Of a stretch of DNA of 64,000 nt, positions 28,008-37,240 are shown one piece after another. The stretch is taken from positions 129,980 to 193,979 of the forward strand of contig CAVUBD010000001.1 of assembly GCA_963739615.1 (NCBI GenBank), read 5' to 3'. The position numbers and the translations under genes are program-made. The notes under the pieces are model-generated. The model did not search any database. It saw only the letters and a program-made list of their open reading frames with translations, and was not told the DNA's origin. Each line of letters begins with the position of its first letter. Position 1 is the first letter of the stretch. Origin of the DNA: Palsa-504 sp963739615 (lineage in GTDB: Bacteria; Actinomycetota; Actinomycetes; Streptosporangiales; Streptosporangiaceae).

Positions 28008-30351
28008 CCAGATCTCCGGAAGCCGGTGAGGTGGGTGTCAGGTGACCTGGGGTTCTTTTATGCCCGTTATGCTGCATAATTGTTAAATCTATGGTAGGGT
28101 GCGCTGGCATGCGGGCAGTGACACGGGCGATGCTGGAGGACATGCCTGATCCTTGCGACCTGCACCTGGAGCGAGCGGCCGGCCGGTGCCTGGTGATGGT
28201 CGGGTCCGCGGTGCTGGCGGAGTATGCCGAGTCCGATGCGGTGATGCGGAACTTCGCGGTCACGACCGTGCGGCGGGCGGGGTTCACGGGGAAGCGGGTC
28301 GCGGAGGTGTTCGGCCTGTCGGCGGCCTACGTGTCGACGCTGCACGCGGCGGCGCTGCGGGACGGCTCGCGGGCGCTGGTGCAGCACCCTAGCCCGGGCC
28401 GACCCCCTGAGCTGGCCGGGGACGCGCTGGAGCAGGCGCGGCGGTGGCGGGCGGCCGGGGTCAGCGACCGGGAGATCGGTCGGCGGCTGGGGATGGCCGG
28501 CACCACGGCCGGGCGGCGGCTCGGCCCCCGCGTCCGGGACGCCGCCGCCCCGGACGGCCCGCAGCAGGACGATGATGATGCGGCGGCGGGCTGCGAGCCG
28601 CTGATCAGCGAGGACGAGGCCGGCGGCGCTGCCGGGACCGGCCCGGCTGCCCCGGCCGGCGATCCTCCTGCTCCTGCTCCTGATGATGGCGTTTGTGTTC
28701 CGGGGGGCGCTGCCGGCGGCGGGGCGGGCGGCAGCCTGGTGCCGGGGGCGGGCGGGGCGGCTGTTGAGGGCCGGGTGCGGTCGCGGTATGCGGGGGCGAT
28801 GCTGCTGCACGCGTTCGGGGCGCGGGCCGGGGCCGGCGATGTGCTGGCCGCCGCGGCGGGCGGGGATCCGGCCGGGGCGCGGCTGCTGGCGGCCGTCAGC
28901 GCGTGCATCGGGCTGGGGGCGGTCACCACCGAGCGGTTCAAGCACCTGGCGGCGGCCGAGGCCGGGCCGCTGGCCGCTCTGGTGGCGCTCCCGGAGCTGC
29001 GGACGCTGCGCCCGGCGCTGGCCGGCATCGCCGACGCGGCGGACCCGCTGGAGCTGCAGCAGATGTTCGCCGCCGCGATGCTCGCCGCGGACCCGGTGAC
29101 CTCAGGGGTGTACTACGTCGATGACCACTTCGTGCCCTACACCGGCGCGAAACCGGTGAGCAAGGGGTGGAACAACAAGCGCGGCCGGGCGGAGAAAGGC
29201 CGCGCGGACACCCACGTCACCGCGCACGACGGGCGGGCGGTCTGCTTCGTCACCGGGGAGCCGTCCGGGCTGTCGGTGACGCTGCCCAGAGCGCTGGCCG
29301 AGCTGAAGAAAGCCGTCCCGCCCGGGACGGCCATCATGCTGGGGTTCGACCGCGGCGGCGCCTACCCGAAGGTGTTCACGCACTGCCGCGCCCAGCAGGT
29401 GCACTGGGTGACCTACCGGCGGGCGCCGCTGGCCGCCCCCGCCATGCTCCCGGTCATCACCACGGTCACCGCCGGCGCCCGCACCCGGCAGATCGCCTGG
29501 GCCGAGGAGAAAGTGCAGCTCAAGGACTACGGCGAGGCCCGGCAGCTCACCCTGTTCGAACACGGCAAGGTCGTACTGCAGATCCTCACCTCCGACGTCG
29601 AGGCGTGCCCGGCGGACATCCTGGACTGGCTGAAGTCCCGGTGGCGGGAAGAGAACTTCCTCAAGTACGCCAGCGAGAACTACGGGATAGACAAGATCTG
29701 CGACTACGCCGCCAGCATCGAGGTCAACACCAAGATCACCGCCAACCCCGCCCGCAAGACCGCGAACACCCAGGTCCGCCGCGCGGAAAACGAGCTGGCC
29801 GCCGCCGAGCGCGCCCTGGCCGGCCTGCTCTCCGACCCGGACACCACCGCCGCCGCCAAGAACAAGGCGATCCCCGCCGCCGAGCGCGCGATCACCGCGG
29901 CGCGGAAGAAACTCAAGGACGCGGCCGCCGCCCGCGGCACGATCCCGGCGAAACTGCCCGCCAGCCAGATCGACCCCGACGCCAGGACCGCCGTGCTGCG
30001 CGCCGGACGCCGCGGCCTGCAGATGGTGCTGCGGCTGCTCGCCCACAACGCCGAGCACTGGCTCGCCAACTGCCTCAACGCCTACCTCCGCGACGACGAC
30101 GAATACCGGGCCGTCACCCGCGAGACCATCATCCGCGGCCTCGCCGGCACCATCGGCTTCACCCCCGCCACGATCACCGTCACCCTCGAACCCCCCGGCC
30201 AGCCCCGCGTCGCCCGCGCCCTCGCCCTGCTCCTCGACGAGATCAACAACACCTCGCCAGCCATCCCCGGCGACAACCGGCCGATCACCTACCGCATCGC
30301 ACCCCAGCCCGGCATTTAACCCCAGCCGCAGCAGCTATTCCGGAGATCTGG
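28008..30351 (+). mobile_element. Unassigned 2.3-kb IS with 14-bp perfect ends and 3-bp target duplication
   Basis: CCAGATCTCCGGAA at 28008-28021 and its exact inverse at 30338-30351 bound one large transposase gene. The flanks share GCC (28005-28007 and 30352-30354). It landed inside the left target duplication of the neighbouring ISAs1-like element, so it is the youngest layer of this nest. The IS family is not one I can name. Confidence 0.85.
28091..30319 (+). CDS. Large DDE-type transposase, 742 aa, family unassigned
   Basis: Only large gene of the 2.3-kb IS. The N-terminal ~150 residues hold two HTH-like segments (KRVAEVFGLSAAYVSTLH and SDREIGRRLGMAGTTAGRRL), followed by a Pro/Gly/Ala-rich linker (~165-240). 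The core has YYVDDHFVPYTGAKPVSKGWN (first Asp region), MLGFDRGGAYPKVF (second Asp) and SRWREENFLKYASENYG (Glu). A coiled coil lies at ~560-625 (RRAENELAAAERALAG). The DDE reading is mine from spacing and motif shape. A start at ATG 28091 gives 742 aa; the internal ATG at 28109 is an alternative. The frame is open. Confidence 0.8.
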   Translation: MVGCAGMRAVTRAMLEDMPDPCDLHLERAAGRCLVMVGSAVLAEYAESDAVMRNFAVTTVRRAGFTGKRVAEVFGLSAAYVSTLHAAALRDGSRALVQHPSPGRPPELAGDALEQARRWRAAGVSDREIGRRLGMAGTTAGRRLGPRVRDAAAPDGPQQDDDDAAAGCEPLISEDEAGGAAGTGPAAPAGDPPAPAPDDGVCVPGGAAGGGAGGSLVPGAGGAAVEGRVRSRYAGAMLLHAFGARAGAGDVLAAAAGGDPAGARLLAAVSACIGLGAVTTERFKHLAAAEAGPLAALVALPELRTLRPALAGIADAADPLELQQMFAAAMLAADPVTSGVYYVDDHFVPYTGAKPVSKGWNNKRGRAEKGRADTHVTAHDGRAVCFVTGEPSGLSVTLPRALAELKKAVPPGTAIMLGFDRGGAYPKVFTHCRAQQVHWVTYRRAPLAAPAMLPVITTVTAGARTRQIAWAEEKVQLKDYGEARQLTLFEHGKVVLQILTSDVEACPADILDWLKSRWREENFLKYASENYGIDKICDYAASIEVNTKITANPARKTANTQVRRAENELAAAERALAGLLSDPDTTAAAKNKAIPAAERAITAARKKLKDAAAARGTIPAKLPASQIDPDARTAVLRAGRRGLQMVLRLLAHNAEHWLANCLNAYLRDDDEYRAVTRETIIRGLAGTIGFTPATITVTLEPPGQPRVARALALLLDEINNTSPAIPGDNRPITYRIAPQPGI

Positions 30352-30354
30352 GCC

Positions 30355-32344
30355 CAGGGCTGCGGTCAAAGTATTGCCGCTGTTCACGGGGCTGTGATGA
30401 GCCGGGTGATGGCGGTGAGCAGGTCTTTGTCGTATTCGGCTTCGCGGATGGTGGCGGCGGTGCCGTCGAAGCCGTGCTGGTGGCATAGCCCGCCGAGGAG
30501 GTTGCGGAGGGTGGCGAGGTTGCGGGGCCGGTTCTGCGCGCGGACCTTGCAGTCGTCCTCACGCAGGGTAGTGTCACGCTCCCAGTGGACCTCGTTCTCG
30601 ATGCCCCAGTGCGACCGGATATAGACGGCGATGTGCTCCGGCCCGGCCTCGCGGGCGGTGAGGCTGGTGATCAGGTACACGGTCTCGCGGGTCGTCTTCG
30701 TGACGAGCTTCCAGGTGCTGCCGTTGCCTTTCCAGTACCGGACGGTGCGCACCCGGTGGACCTTGGCGACCTGCCTGACGTGCGGGATCAGGGCCTTTAT
30801 CTCCTCGGGGGCGTCCATGACGAGGTGGCTGCGGGTCTCCTCGCGGCCGTGGCCCTTGTCCCTGGTGGCGTGCCGGGCGGCGCCGGCCCAGCACAGGGCC
30901 TCGAGGGCGGCATAGAGGTTCTTGCGGTTCCCTTTCACCGTGAGCACGAAGTGCGCGTTCAGCTCCTCCCTGGCCAGTTTCGCGAAGTCATCTTGCGTGT
31001 GCAGTGCGTCGGCAGTCAGGATCTGCCCGGCGAGGGGGAAGTACTCGTTCAGTTCCCGCAGCATAGGGGGCATTTCCGGAATTTCATTTGTCTTCGCGGG
31101 GATCTCGCGGTCGGCGATCACGACGGCGCCGGCCGGGGCGTTCACGGGGCCGACGGCCGCGGCGGACAGCAGGAACAGCGGCGTGCCGTCGCCGCGGAGC
31201 GCGCCGCGGATCATCTTGCCGTCGCAGGCCACCTGGGGCTGCAGGGCCGGCCCGGCCGCGGGATACGCCGGAGGCTCGGCGGGGATCCCGGCCGCGAGAT
31301 AGCGGTTCACCGCGCCCGCCAGGGCCTTCGCCCCGGTCAGGCCCAGGCAGCGGGTCACGGTCTTCGGCGACGGCGCCGCCAGCCGCCCGTCCCCCCCGCG
31401 GTGACGGCACCCGGCCAGTTCCAGGGTCTCCTGGTCCGCGTGCGCGATCCACGCGGTGATCGTGACCAGCTTCGTCTTGCCGTGCAGCATCGCCAGCACT
31501 ACCAGGGTCAGCACCGCCGGGAGGGGATAGCGCAGGCCGTGCGGGCCGCGCGGCTCGGGCAGGCCCTCGAAGCAGTCCCGGATGCTCCCGCCCGCCGCGT
31601 CCCGCAGCATGCGGGCCTTCCGCAGCAGCACCTTGCGCGATTCCTCGGCCTCCGCGCGCACCCGCGCGGCTTCCTCCCGCCGGCAGCGTTCGCGTTCTTC
31701 CTGCTCAGCGGCCTTCCTTTTCCGGTCATCCTCCCGGGCCAGCCGCGCCGCGGCCTTCCGGGCCCTCCTCCGGGCCATCGCCTCGCCGCCTGCCGCCGCG
31801 GCCTCGCGGGCGATGTCCTCGGCGGCCGTGATCAGGGCTTCGGCATCGCCGGCGGTCAGGGGCATGCAAGACTGGCGGTGCAACGGGGCCTCCCGGCAGG
31901 TGAAGAGTTGTGAGATTCCCTTCGTCCTATCCGGGACCCCGTTGTCCTGCCCGGGAAGTGACCAGATCGCCGCCAAACCAGTCACGGTCGGTAATCACAG
32001 GCCGCGGAAACTGCCCGGCCCCGCTGTCACTGCAGGTAACCGAACACCGGATCCGGCACCTTCTTTCTGCTTTGTTTCCGTGTCGCGATAGCTGCCATCG
32101 GCGGGCAAGCGGACCTGCGGCCTGTGCTGTTTGACTACCTCTTCCTCGCTGCCGCTTGTCGCGGAACCACGTGGGACCGGTCTGCCTCCAACAGTGCAGG
32201 GCCAACTGCGACACGGGTACCACCGAACACGGCGAGTGCGGAGAGAAGGCATGCCCTCCAGCCGCCGAACCCGGCCAGCAGACCGGCCTCGTCCGCCTCC
32301 CGCACCCCGCCCTGAACAGCAGAGATACTTTGTCCTTAGCCCTG
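30355..32344 (-). mobile_element. ISAs1-like element, 1990 bp, with 10-bp target duplication
   Basis: The ends read CAGGGCTGCGGTCAAAGTAT at 30355 and, inward from 32344, CAGGGCTAAGGACAAAGTAT, with further matches inside (GCTGTTCA). AGAAGCGGCC at 27998-28007 and 32345-32354 is the target duplication in IS3 OrfB, now separated by the later 2.3-kb IS on the left. An 8-10 bp duplication is normal for ISAs1. Confidence 0.88.
30384..31865 (-). CDS. ISAs1-family transposase
   Basis: The frame is open to 31985, but ATG 31865 (MPLTAGDAEALITAAEDI) is a more natural start, giving 493 aa. The first ~100 residues are a charged Arg/Glu coiled coil, longer than in most family members. Then come DCFEGLPEPRGPHGLRYPL and PSPKTVTRCLG, typical of ISAs1, and the DDE segments ACDGKMIRGA, LTADALHTQ and WGIENEVHWERD. 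The C-terminus is the usual RNLATLRNLL...TRLITAP. Intact, so probably functional. Confidence 0.9.
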   Translation of the reverse strand: MPLTAGDAEALITAAEDIAREAAAAGGEAMARRRARKAAARLAREDDRKRKAAEQEERERCRREEAARVRAEAEESRKVLLRKARMLRDAAGGSIRDCFEGLPEPRGPHGLRYPLPAVLTLVVLAMLHGKTKLVTITAWIAHADQETLELAGCRHRGGDGRLAAPSPKTVTRCLGLTGAKALAGAVNRYLAAGIPAEPPAYPAAGPALQPQVACDGKMIRGALRGDGTPLFLLSAAAVGPVNAPAGAVVIADREIPAKTNEIPEMPPMLRELNEYFPLAGQILTADALHTQDDFAKLAREELNAHFVLTVKGNRKNLYAALEALCWAGAARHATRDKGHGREETRSHLVMDAPEEIKALIPHVRQVAKVHRVRTVRYWKGNGSTWKLVTKTTRETVYLITSLTAREAGPEHIAVYIRSHWGIENEVHWERDTTLREDDCKVRAQNRPRNLATLRNLLGGLCHQHGFDGTAATIREAEYDKDLLTAITRLITAP

Positions 32345-33249
32345 AGAAGCGGCCGGTCTCGGCGCATGATCAGAAGGACGCTGAGCTGGCCGCGCGGATC
32401 AGGTACTTGCATCAGGAAAGGCACGAGAACCGGGCCGGCATCGAGCGGATCTTGTGGGACTTGCAGGAGGAGGGGCACGTCACTTCCGAGCGGCGGGTGC
32501 GCCGCCTGGCGCGGGCCGCGGGCCTGCAGTGCGTGCATCCCGGGCGGTCGGCGCGGACGACCGTGCAGGACAGCAAGGCAATCGGCGGCCTGGCCGGCCT
32601 GGTGGACCGCCAGTTCACCGCCCCGGAGCCGGACCAGCTGTGGGTCGGCGATATCACCTATATCTGGACGTATTCTGGTTTCGCGTACCTGGCGACGCTT
32701 ATCGACATGTGCTCGAATAAGGTCGTCGGCTGGGCCGTGGATGACCACATGCGCACGGGCCTGGTGCTCGAGGCCGTGGATAATGCGCTGGCCGCCCGCG
32801 GGACGGGAATAGGCATAGGCGAGCTTGTGGTGCACCATGACCGCGGTTCCCAGTATACCTCGGGGAGGTACCGCGATCGCCTTTTCGCCGAGGGTATTAT
32901 CCCGTCGGTCGGGCACACCGGCATATGCTACGACAACGCGGCAGCGGAATCGTTCAATGCGACGATCAAGAAGGAGCTGATCTATCAGCACGTGTGGCGC
33001 GACGCGGGCGAGGTCAGGACCGCCGTGTTCGACTACATCGAGCGATATTACAATCACGTCCGGAAACAACGTCGGCTCGGCAAGATAAGCCCAGCGGATT
33101 ACGAGCGCCAATTTGACAATTGGACACCAAAAGCAGCATAATGGAAATGTCCACGAAAATGCGCGGACTCCACCGGCGCCATCGGCCGGGCCGTGCTGGC
33201 CACCTTGCTGCCCGCCCGCCGCCCCCGGTACCACTGGCGTTCGGTTAAG

Positions 33250-33511
33250 ATGTGAGTGCGTTCTGGCCTGCGGGGTTACGCCTGATCTGGGCGGGGCCCG
33301 CCGGGCCTGGTGGTCACGGATTGCAACGGACGGTTCTCCGGGGCGTTGGTCACGTTGCGTGGCTGCTGCCGGTGCCGCGGCATGGCGGGTGCCGGGGACG
33401 CGAGAGGGCCGGCTGCGGTTTCCGTGCGACACGCCTGGCCGGTTACGGGACAAACGGGTCTGATGCGGAAGCATCGGCGGTCTCTGTCCGCCTCTCGCGA
33501 GGGGCCCGCCG
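33250..33511 (+). promoter_or_regulatory. Leader of IS4-type element with 16-bp hairpin at the first ATG
   Basis: GCGGAAGCATCGGCGG at 33465-33480 pairs perfectly with CCGCCGATGCTTCCGC at 33506-33521 across a 25-base loop. The first ATG of the transposase frame (33512) lies inside the right arm. If that ATG is used, initiation would be masked in the RNA. No gene is seen in 33250-33464. The left end of the element is not resolved. Confidence 0.55.
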
Positions 33512-35422
33512 ATGCTTCCGCTTGCGACAGTACCTGCTGCCGCCGGACCCGTCACGACGTCGTGCTGCCCGGAGGGCGGCGGCGGCGCGCCCGGCCGGGA
33601 AGGCGGGCCGCGCCGGGCGAAGGAGCCGCCGCGGGACGCGGCGGCGGGCCTGGCCGAGGTGCTGGCGATGCCGGCGATCTGGCGGGACGCGGCCGGCCGG
33701 CTGACTGAGCTGCCGGGGCCGGGCTCGGGGATCGTGGCGTGCGGGGCGCTGCCCGGCGCGGTCGCCCCGGTCCCGGCGTGGACCGCCGGGGAGCTGGCGG
33801 CGGCGGGGGTGGCGGCGGAGCCGGGGCGGGTGCGGGATGGCACGGGGCTGGGGCTGGTGAGCTGCGTGATCGGCCCGGCGGTGCTGGGTGAGGCGCTGGC
33901 AGGCGTGCCGGCCCGGCGGGCGCGGAAGATCACGCCGCGGCTGGCGATGCAGCTGCCGCTGGCGCGGGCCCTGGAACCGGGGACCGCATCTGCGGTGCTG
34001 CGGCAGATGGCGCAGCGGCCCCGGGAGGCTGACCCGGGCTATGACCTGCCGGCCGCCTCCTCGCTGTCGGACGCCGACAGCTTCTTGCAGGTCAAGCCGT
34101 TCCTGCGGCTGCTCGCCTCGCTGTGCGGGCAGGTCCGGCCGGTGCCGCTGCCCGGCGTGGCACCGCACCTGCCCGCGGCCGGGACGGCGGACGGGGACCG
34201 GACGGCGGTCCGGCTGCGCCCGCTGACGCACGCCGCGGGCGGGCCGTGGCGGGACGGCCGCTGGCACGGGCTGCGGGTGCTGGCCAAGGACGGCACCGTC
34301 CGCGCGGTCGCCGACCCGAAACGCACCGACCGCGAAGGCGAGCGCGGGCGGTCCCGCAACGCCGCGCACTTCGGCCGCCCGGCCAGCACCGGCGCCGAGG
34401 CGGCCCCGCAGCTGCGCATGGTGGAGGTCACCGACGTGTGGGCCCGCAGCTGCGCGGCGTGGGCGGCCGGGCCGTGCCGCATCGGGGAGACCACCCTCGC
34501 CGCGCACCTCGAGCCCGCCTACGGGCCGGATGACCTGGACCTGGCCGACCGCGGGTTCCCCAGCAGCCAGGCCGCCGTCGCCAAGATCACCGCCGGGAAG
34601 CACTTCGCCTGGCGGGTCTCGTCGGCGTGGAAGCTGCGCCGCTCGGGACGGCCGCTGACCGACGGCACCTGGAAGGCCAAGATCATCTGGCGCGGCCGCA
34701 CTGTCAAGGTCCGCGTCATCGAGTACCACATGGACCAGGTCTTCGACCTCCAGCCCGGCCACCGGCTGCTGGTGTCCGCGCCGCCGCCCGGCGTGTCCGT
34801 CCGCGTCCTCGGCGACGTTCAGGGCGCGGCGTGCGAGCAGCCGGACGACGGCACGATCCGGGTGGAGGTCTCCGAGACCGTCACCATCATCACCAGCCTC
34901 ACCGACCCCGCTGCCTACCCGGCCCGCGACATTGCGGAACTGTACGGGATGCGGTGGGCCAGCGAGCTGGTCTACCTCGAAGAAAAACAGACGCTCTCGG
35001 CCGGGCAGCCGCTCACCGCGGCGACCCCGGCCGGGGCGTACCGGATGGCCGCCGCGACCATCGCCGTGCACCAGGCGCTGCGGATCGCCGGCGCCGCGGT
35101 CGCCGCGGCGATCGGCGCCGAGCCCGCCCGGATCAGCGCTACCGCGCTGCGCGACACCGCCACCGCGAGCATCCGCGCCGGCCAGGGCGCCACCGTCACG
35201 GCCCTGACCGCCGCGATCGGCATCATCAGCCGCGACATCACCCGGCACCCGCTGCGGTCCGTGACCGCCTGGCGGCCCGGACGGCACTACCCCCGGTTCA
35301 CCATCAAGAAAGTCCGGACCCGCAAAAGCCGCCACGCCGTCCCGGCCGCGACCCGGCTGCACCTGCTCCCGCTGCCCGTCACCACGCCGGCCGCGCAGCC
35401 GAACGCGCCGCCAGCAGCCTGA
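33512..35422 (+). CDS. IS4-type transposase, 636 aa
   Basis: Long open frame with a proline/glycine-rich N-terminus and a DDE core: TEVWARS-like region at 34430 onward (VTDVWARSCAAW), LDLADRGFPSSQAAVAKI (Asp), LYGMRWASELVYLEEKQTL (Glu of the YREK-like motif). The C-terminus (WRPGRHYPRFTIKKVRTRKS) is typical of large actinobacterial IS4 transposases. The start is uncertain: ATG 33512 is in a hairpin, and ATG 33668 (MPAIWRDAAGR) is an alternative. It is open and may be functional. Confidence 0.8.
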   Translation: MLPLATVPAAAGPVTTSCCPEGGGGAPGREGGPRRAKEPPRDAAAGLAEVLAMPAIWRDAAGRLTELPGPGSGIVACGALPGAVAPVPAWTAGELAAAGVAAEPGRVRDGTGLGLVSCVIGPAVLGEALAGVPARRARKITPRLAMQLPLARALEPGTASAVLRQMAQRPREADPGYDLPAASSLSDADSFLQVKPFLRLLASLCGQVRPVPLPGVAPHLPAAGTADGDRTAVRLRPLTHAAGGPWRDGRWHGLRVLAKDGTVRAVADPKRTDREGERGRSRNAAHFGRPASTGAEAAPQLRMVEVTDVWARSCAAWAAGPCRIGETTLAAHLEPAYGPDDLDLADRGFPSSQAAVAKITAGKHFAWRVSSAWKLRRSGRPLTDGTWKAKIIWRGRTVKVRVIEYHMDQVFDLQPGHRLLVSAPPPGVSVRVLGDVQGAACEQPDDGTIRVEVSETVTIITSLTDPAAYPARDIAELYGMRWASELVYLEEKQTLSAGQPLTAATPAGAYRMAAATIAVHQALRIAGAAVAAAIGAEPARISATALRDTATASIRAGQGATVTALTAAIGIISRDITRHPLRSVTAWRPGRHYPRFTIKKVRTRKSRHAVPAATRLHLLPLPVTTPAAQPNAPPAA

Positions 35423-36026
35423 CACGCGACCCCGCCATCCTGGCCCGGCACCGCCGCGCCGGGATGCCGGGCATGCCCCGCTGCCGGAAACGCCCGCAGG
35501 AACACGGCTTACCGCGAACAGGAGCCTCAGCAGGCCCGCCGGCACGAACCAGACTCACGAAAAGTAACCGGAACAGCAGCCGCACAGCACCCACGCGACC
35601 AGTCGCCGGCTACAAGACGTGACGGCACGCCGATCGCATCCGGGGAGCCACCCAGCACAAGCGATTCATAACCGAATGCCAGTGCCCCCGGTACAGCGCC
35701 CGCAAGGTCAAATGCGCCACCTCCCGGTACCTGAACCGCGAGGACGGCCGCCCGGCCCATCCCGCCGCCATCACCGCGATCGACATCGCCATCTGCACCC
35801 CGCCCGTCGACCTCAAGCGCGGCCGGACCCACCGCGAACGGAACACCCCGCCTCGTCTCCGCCCGCCCGGCCCGCCCACCCGCCGCCAGCGGATCACCGC
35901 CATCATCACCAGCCAGCCGCCGCGCGACTGGAGCGGCCACGAACTCGCCGTCCTGCTGCACGTCAAACCCCGGAACATGCTCACCCAGCTCGGCGTGGAG
36001 TCCGCGCATTTTCGTGGACATTTCCA

Positions 36027-36947
36027 TTATGCTGCTTTTGGTGTCCAATTGTCAAATTGGCGCTCGTAATCCGCTGGGCTTATCTTGCCGAGCCGACGTT
36101 GTTTCCGGACGTGATTGTAATATCGCTCGATGTAGTCGAACACGGCGGTCCTGACCTCGCCCGCGTCGCGCCACACGTGCTGATAGATCAGCTCCTTCTT
36201 GATCGTCGCATTGAACGATTCCGCTGCCGCGTTGTCGTAGCATATGCCGGTGTGCCCGACCGACGGGATAATACCCTCGGCGAAAAGGCGATCGCGGTAC
36301 CTCCCCGAGGTATACTGGGAACCGCGGTCATGGTGCACCACAAGCTCGCCTATGCCTATTCCCGTCCCGCGGGCGGCCAGCGCATTATCCACGGCCTCGA
36401 GCACCAGGCCCGTGCGCATGTGGTCATCCACGGCCCAGCCGACGACCTTATTCGAGCACATGTCGATAAGCGTCGCCAGGTACGCGAAACCAGAATACGT
36501 CCAGATATAGGTGATATCGCCGACCCACAGCTGGTCCGGCTCCGGGGCGGTGAACTGGCGGTCCACCAGGCCGGCCAGGCCGCCGATTGCCTTGCTGTCC
36601 TGCACGGTCGTCCGCGCCGACCGCCCGGGATGCACGCACTGCAGGCCCGCGGCCCGCGCCAGGCGGCGCACCCGCCGCTCGGAAGTGACGTGCCCCTCCT
36701 CCTGCAAGTCCCACAAGATCCGCTCGATGCCGGCCCGGTTCTCGTGCCTTTCCTGATGCAAGTACCTGATCCGCGCGGCCAGCTCAGCGTCCTTCTGATC
36801 ATGCGCCGAGACCGGCCGCTTCTTCCACCCGTAATAACCCTGCCGCGTCACTTCCAGCATGCGGCACATGAAAACGACGGGAAAGCGCACTCCGGGAGGC
36901 AGCTGCCGCTGCTCTTCCGCCACCTGGCCAATGAACGAGAATTTCAC
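36027..36947 (-). CDS. IS3 OrfB transposase (rve DDE), 306 aa, intact
   Basis: GTG start overlapping the OrfA stop. HTH_21 region (ERHENRAGIERILWDLQEEGHVTSERRVRRL, residues ~68-98), then the rve core: WVGDITYIWTY (Asp), ELVVHHDRGSQY (Asp), CYDNAAAESFNATIKKEL (Glu), and the C-terminal RKQRRLGKISPADYE signature. Full family length. The GTGA overlap points to translational coupling rather than needing an OrfAB frameshift, although a fusion could still be made. Confidence 0.93.
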   Translation of the reverse strand: MKFSFIGQVAEEQRQLPPGVRFPVVFMCRMLEVTRQGYYGWKKRPVSAHDQKDAELAARIRYLHQERHENRAGIERILWDLQEEGHVTSERRVRRLARAAGLQCVHPGRSARTTVQDSKAIGGLAGLVDRQFTAPEPDQLWVGDITYIWTYSGFAYLATLIDMCSNKVVGWAVDDHMRTGLVLEAVDNALAARGTGIGIGELVVHHDRGSQYTSGRYRDRLFAEGIIPSVGHTGICYDNAAAESFNATIKKELIYQHVWRDAGEVRTAVFDYIERYYNHVRKQRRLGKISPADYERQFDNWTPKAA

Positions 36948-37240
36948 AGGTTCTGGCTCGCGAAGTACGCACTCGCTTTTTTCAGGAACGCGTTCTCCAT
37001 GTTGAGGCGGCGGACGTCCGCCTCCAGTTCCCTGATCCGCGTCCGTTCCGCTGGCGTCAGCGGTGCCTCACCCACCGCGACCGCCTCATTATCCTTGTCT
37101 TTCTTGACCCAGTTAGCCAGGGTCGATTCCTTCAGCCCGAGATTCCGGGCCGTCTCCGCGATAGTCTGATTTGATTCCCGGTAGAGCTTCACAGCCTCGG
37201 CCTTATAGCCGTCGCCGAACTTCTGGTACTTCGTCACCAT
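36944..37240 (-). CDS. IS3 OrfA (HTH), copy 3
   Basis: ATG 37240 after a GGAGGAACCCCG ribosome site. 98 aa: N-terminal Tnp_1 helix-turn-helix (IAETARNLGLKESTLANWV) and a C-terminal leucine zipper-like coil (ELEADVRRLNMENAFLKK). It pairs with OrfB to act on the element ends. Longer upstream starts run out of the IS and are ignored. Confidence 0.92.
   Translation of the reverse strand: MVTKYQKFGDGYKAEAVKLYRESNQTIAETARNLGLKESTLANWVKKDKDNEAVAVGEAPLTPAERTRIRELEADVRRLNMENAFLKKASAYFASQNL

Larger units (their letters stand above)
27874..33141 (+). pseudogene. IS3 OrfB transposase, copy 2, split by nested ISs
   Basis: Starts with GTG 27874 (MKFSFIGQVAEEQ) and reads to YYGWKKRP at 28007. The gene resumes after the ISAs1-like element at 32345-32354 (the duplicated AGAAGCGGCC) with VSAHDQKDAELAARI and ends at TAA 33139-33141. 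All three catalytic residues (WVGDITYI, HHDRGSQY, NAAAESFN) are in the right-hand part. It cannot be expressed as one protein. Confidence 0.9.
27517..33172 (+). mobile_element. IS3-family element copy 2, split by two further ISs
   Basis: Left end TGGAGGCCCGCC at 27517 and right end GCGCGGACTCCA at 33172, flanked by CCGG at 27513-27516 and 33173-33176. Internally it holds OrfA (intact) and OrfB (cut at 28007 and resumed at 32355). Without its passengers it would match the ~1.3-kb intact copy 3. It sits inside an IS4 transposase gene and was later hit by an ISAs1-like element. Confidence 0.92.
26309..33249 (+). pseudogene. IS4-family transposase split by nested insertions
   Basis: The frame starts at 26309 after an AGGAGG site. 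The N-terminal part (ELVDDILEQTRTVQRRLRDLPSRVG) is the IS4 N-terminal domain. The catalytic segments are AFDGCNSVKAPD, LLDRAFDANAF and YHERWEIESAYF (Asp, Asp, Glu). The gene is cut at 27516 by an IS3 element. The last 24 codons (AIGRAVLATLLPARRPRYHWRFG and stop) lie at 33177-33249, after the IS3 right end and the CCGG target duplication. In the present sequence the upstream part reads by chance in frame into IS3 OrfA, giving a 522-codon chimeric frame to 27877. Confidence 0.88.

Noticed and set aside
36944..36947. Programmed frameshift between IS3 OrfA and OrfB
   Set aside because: The genes overlap by GTGA with a usable OrfB start and no clear slippery run at the overlap, so coupling explains expression; a frameshift site is not shown.
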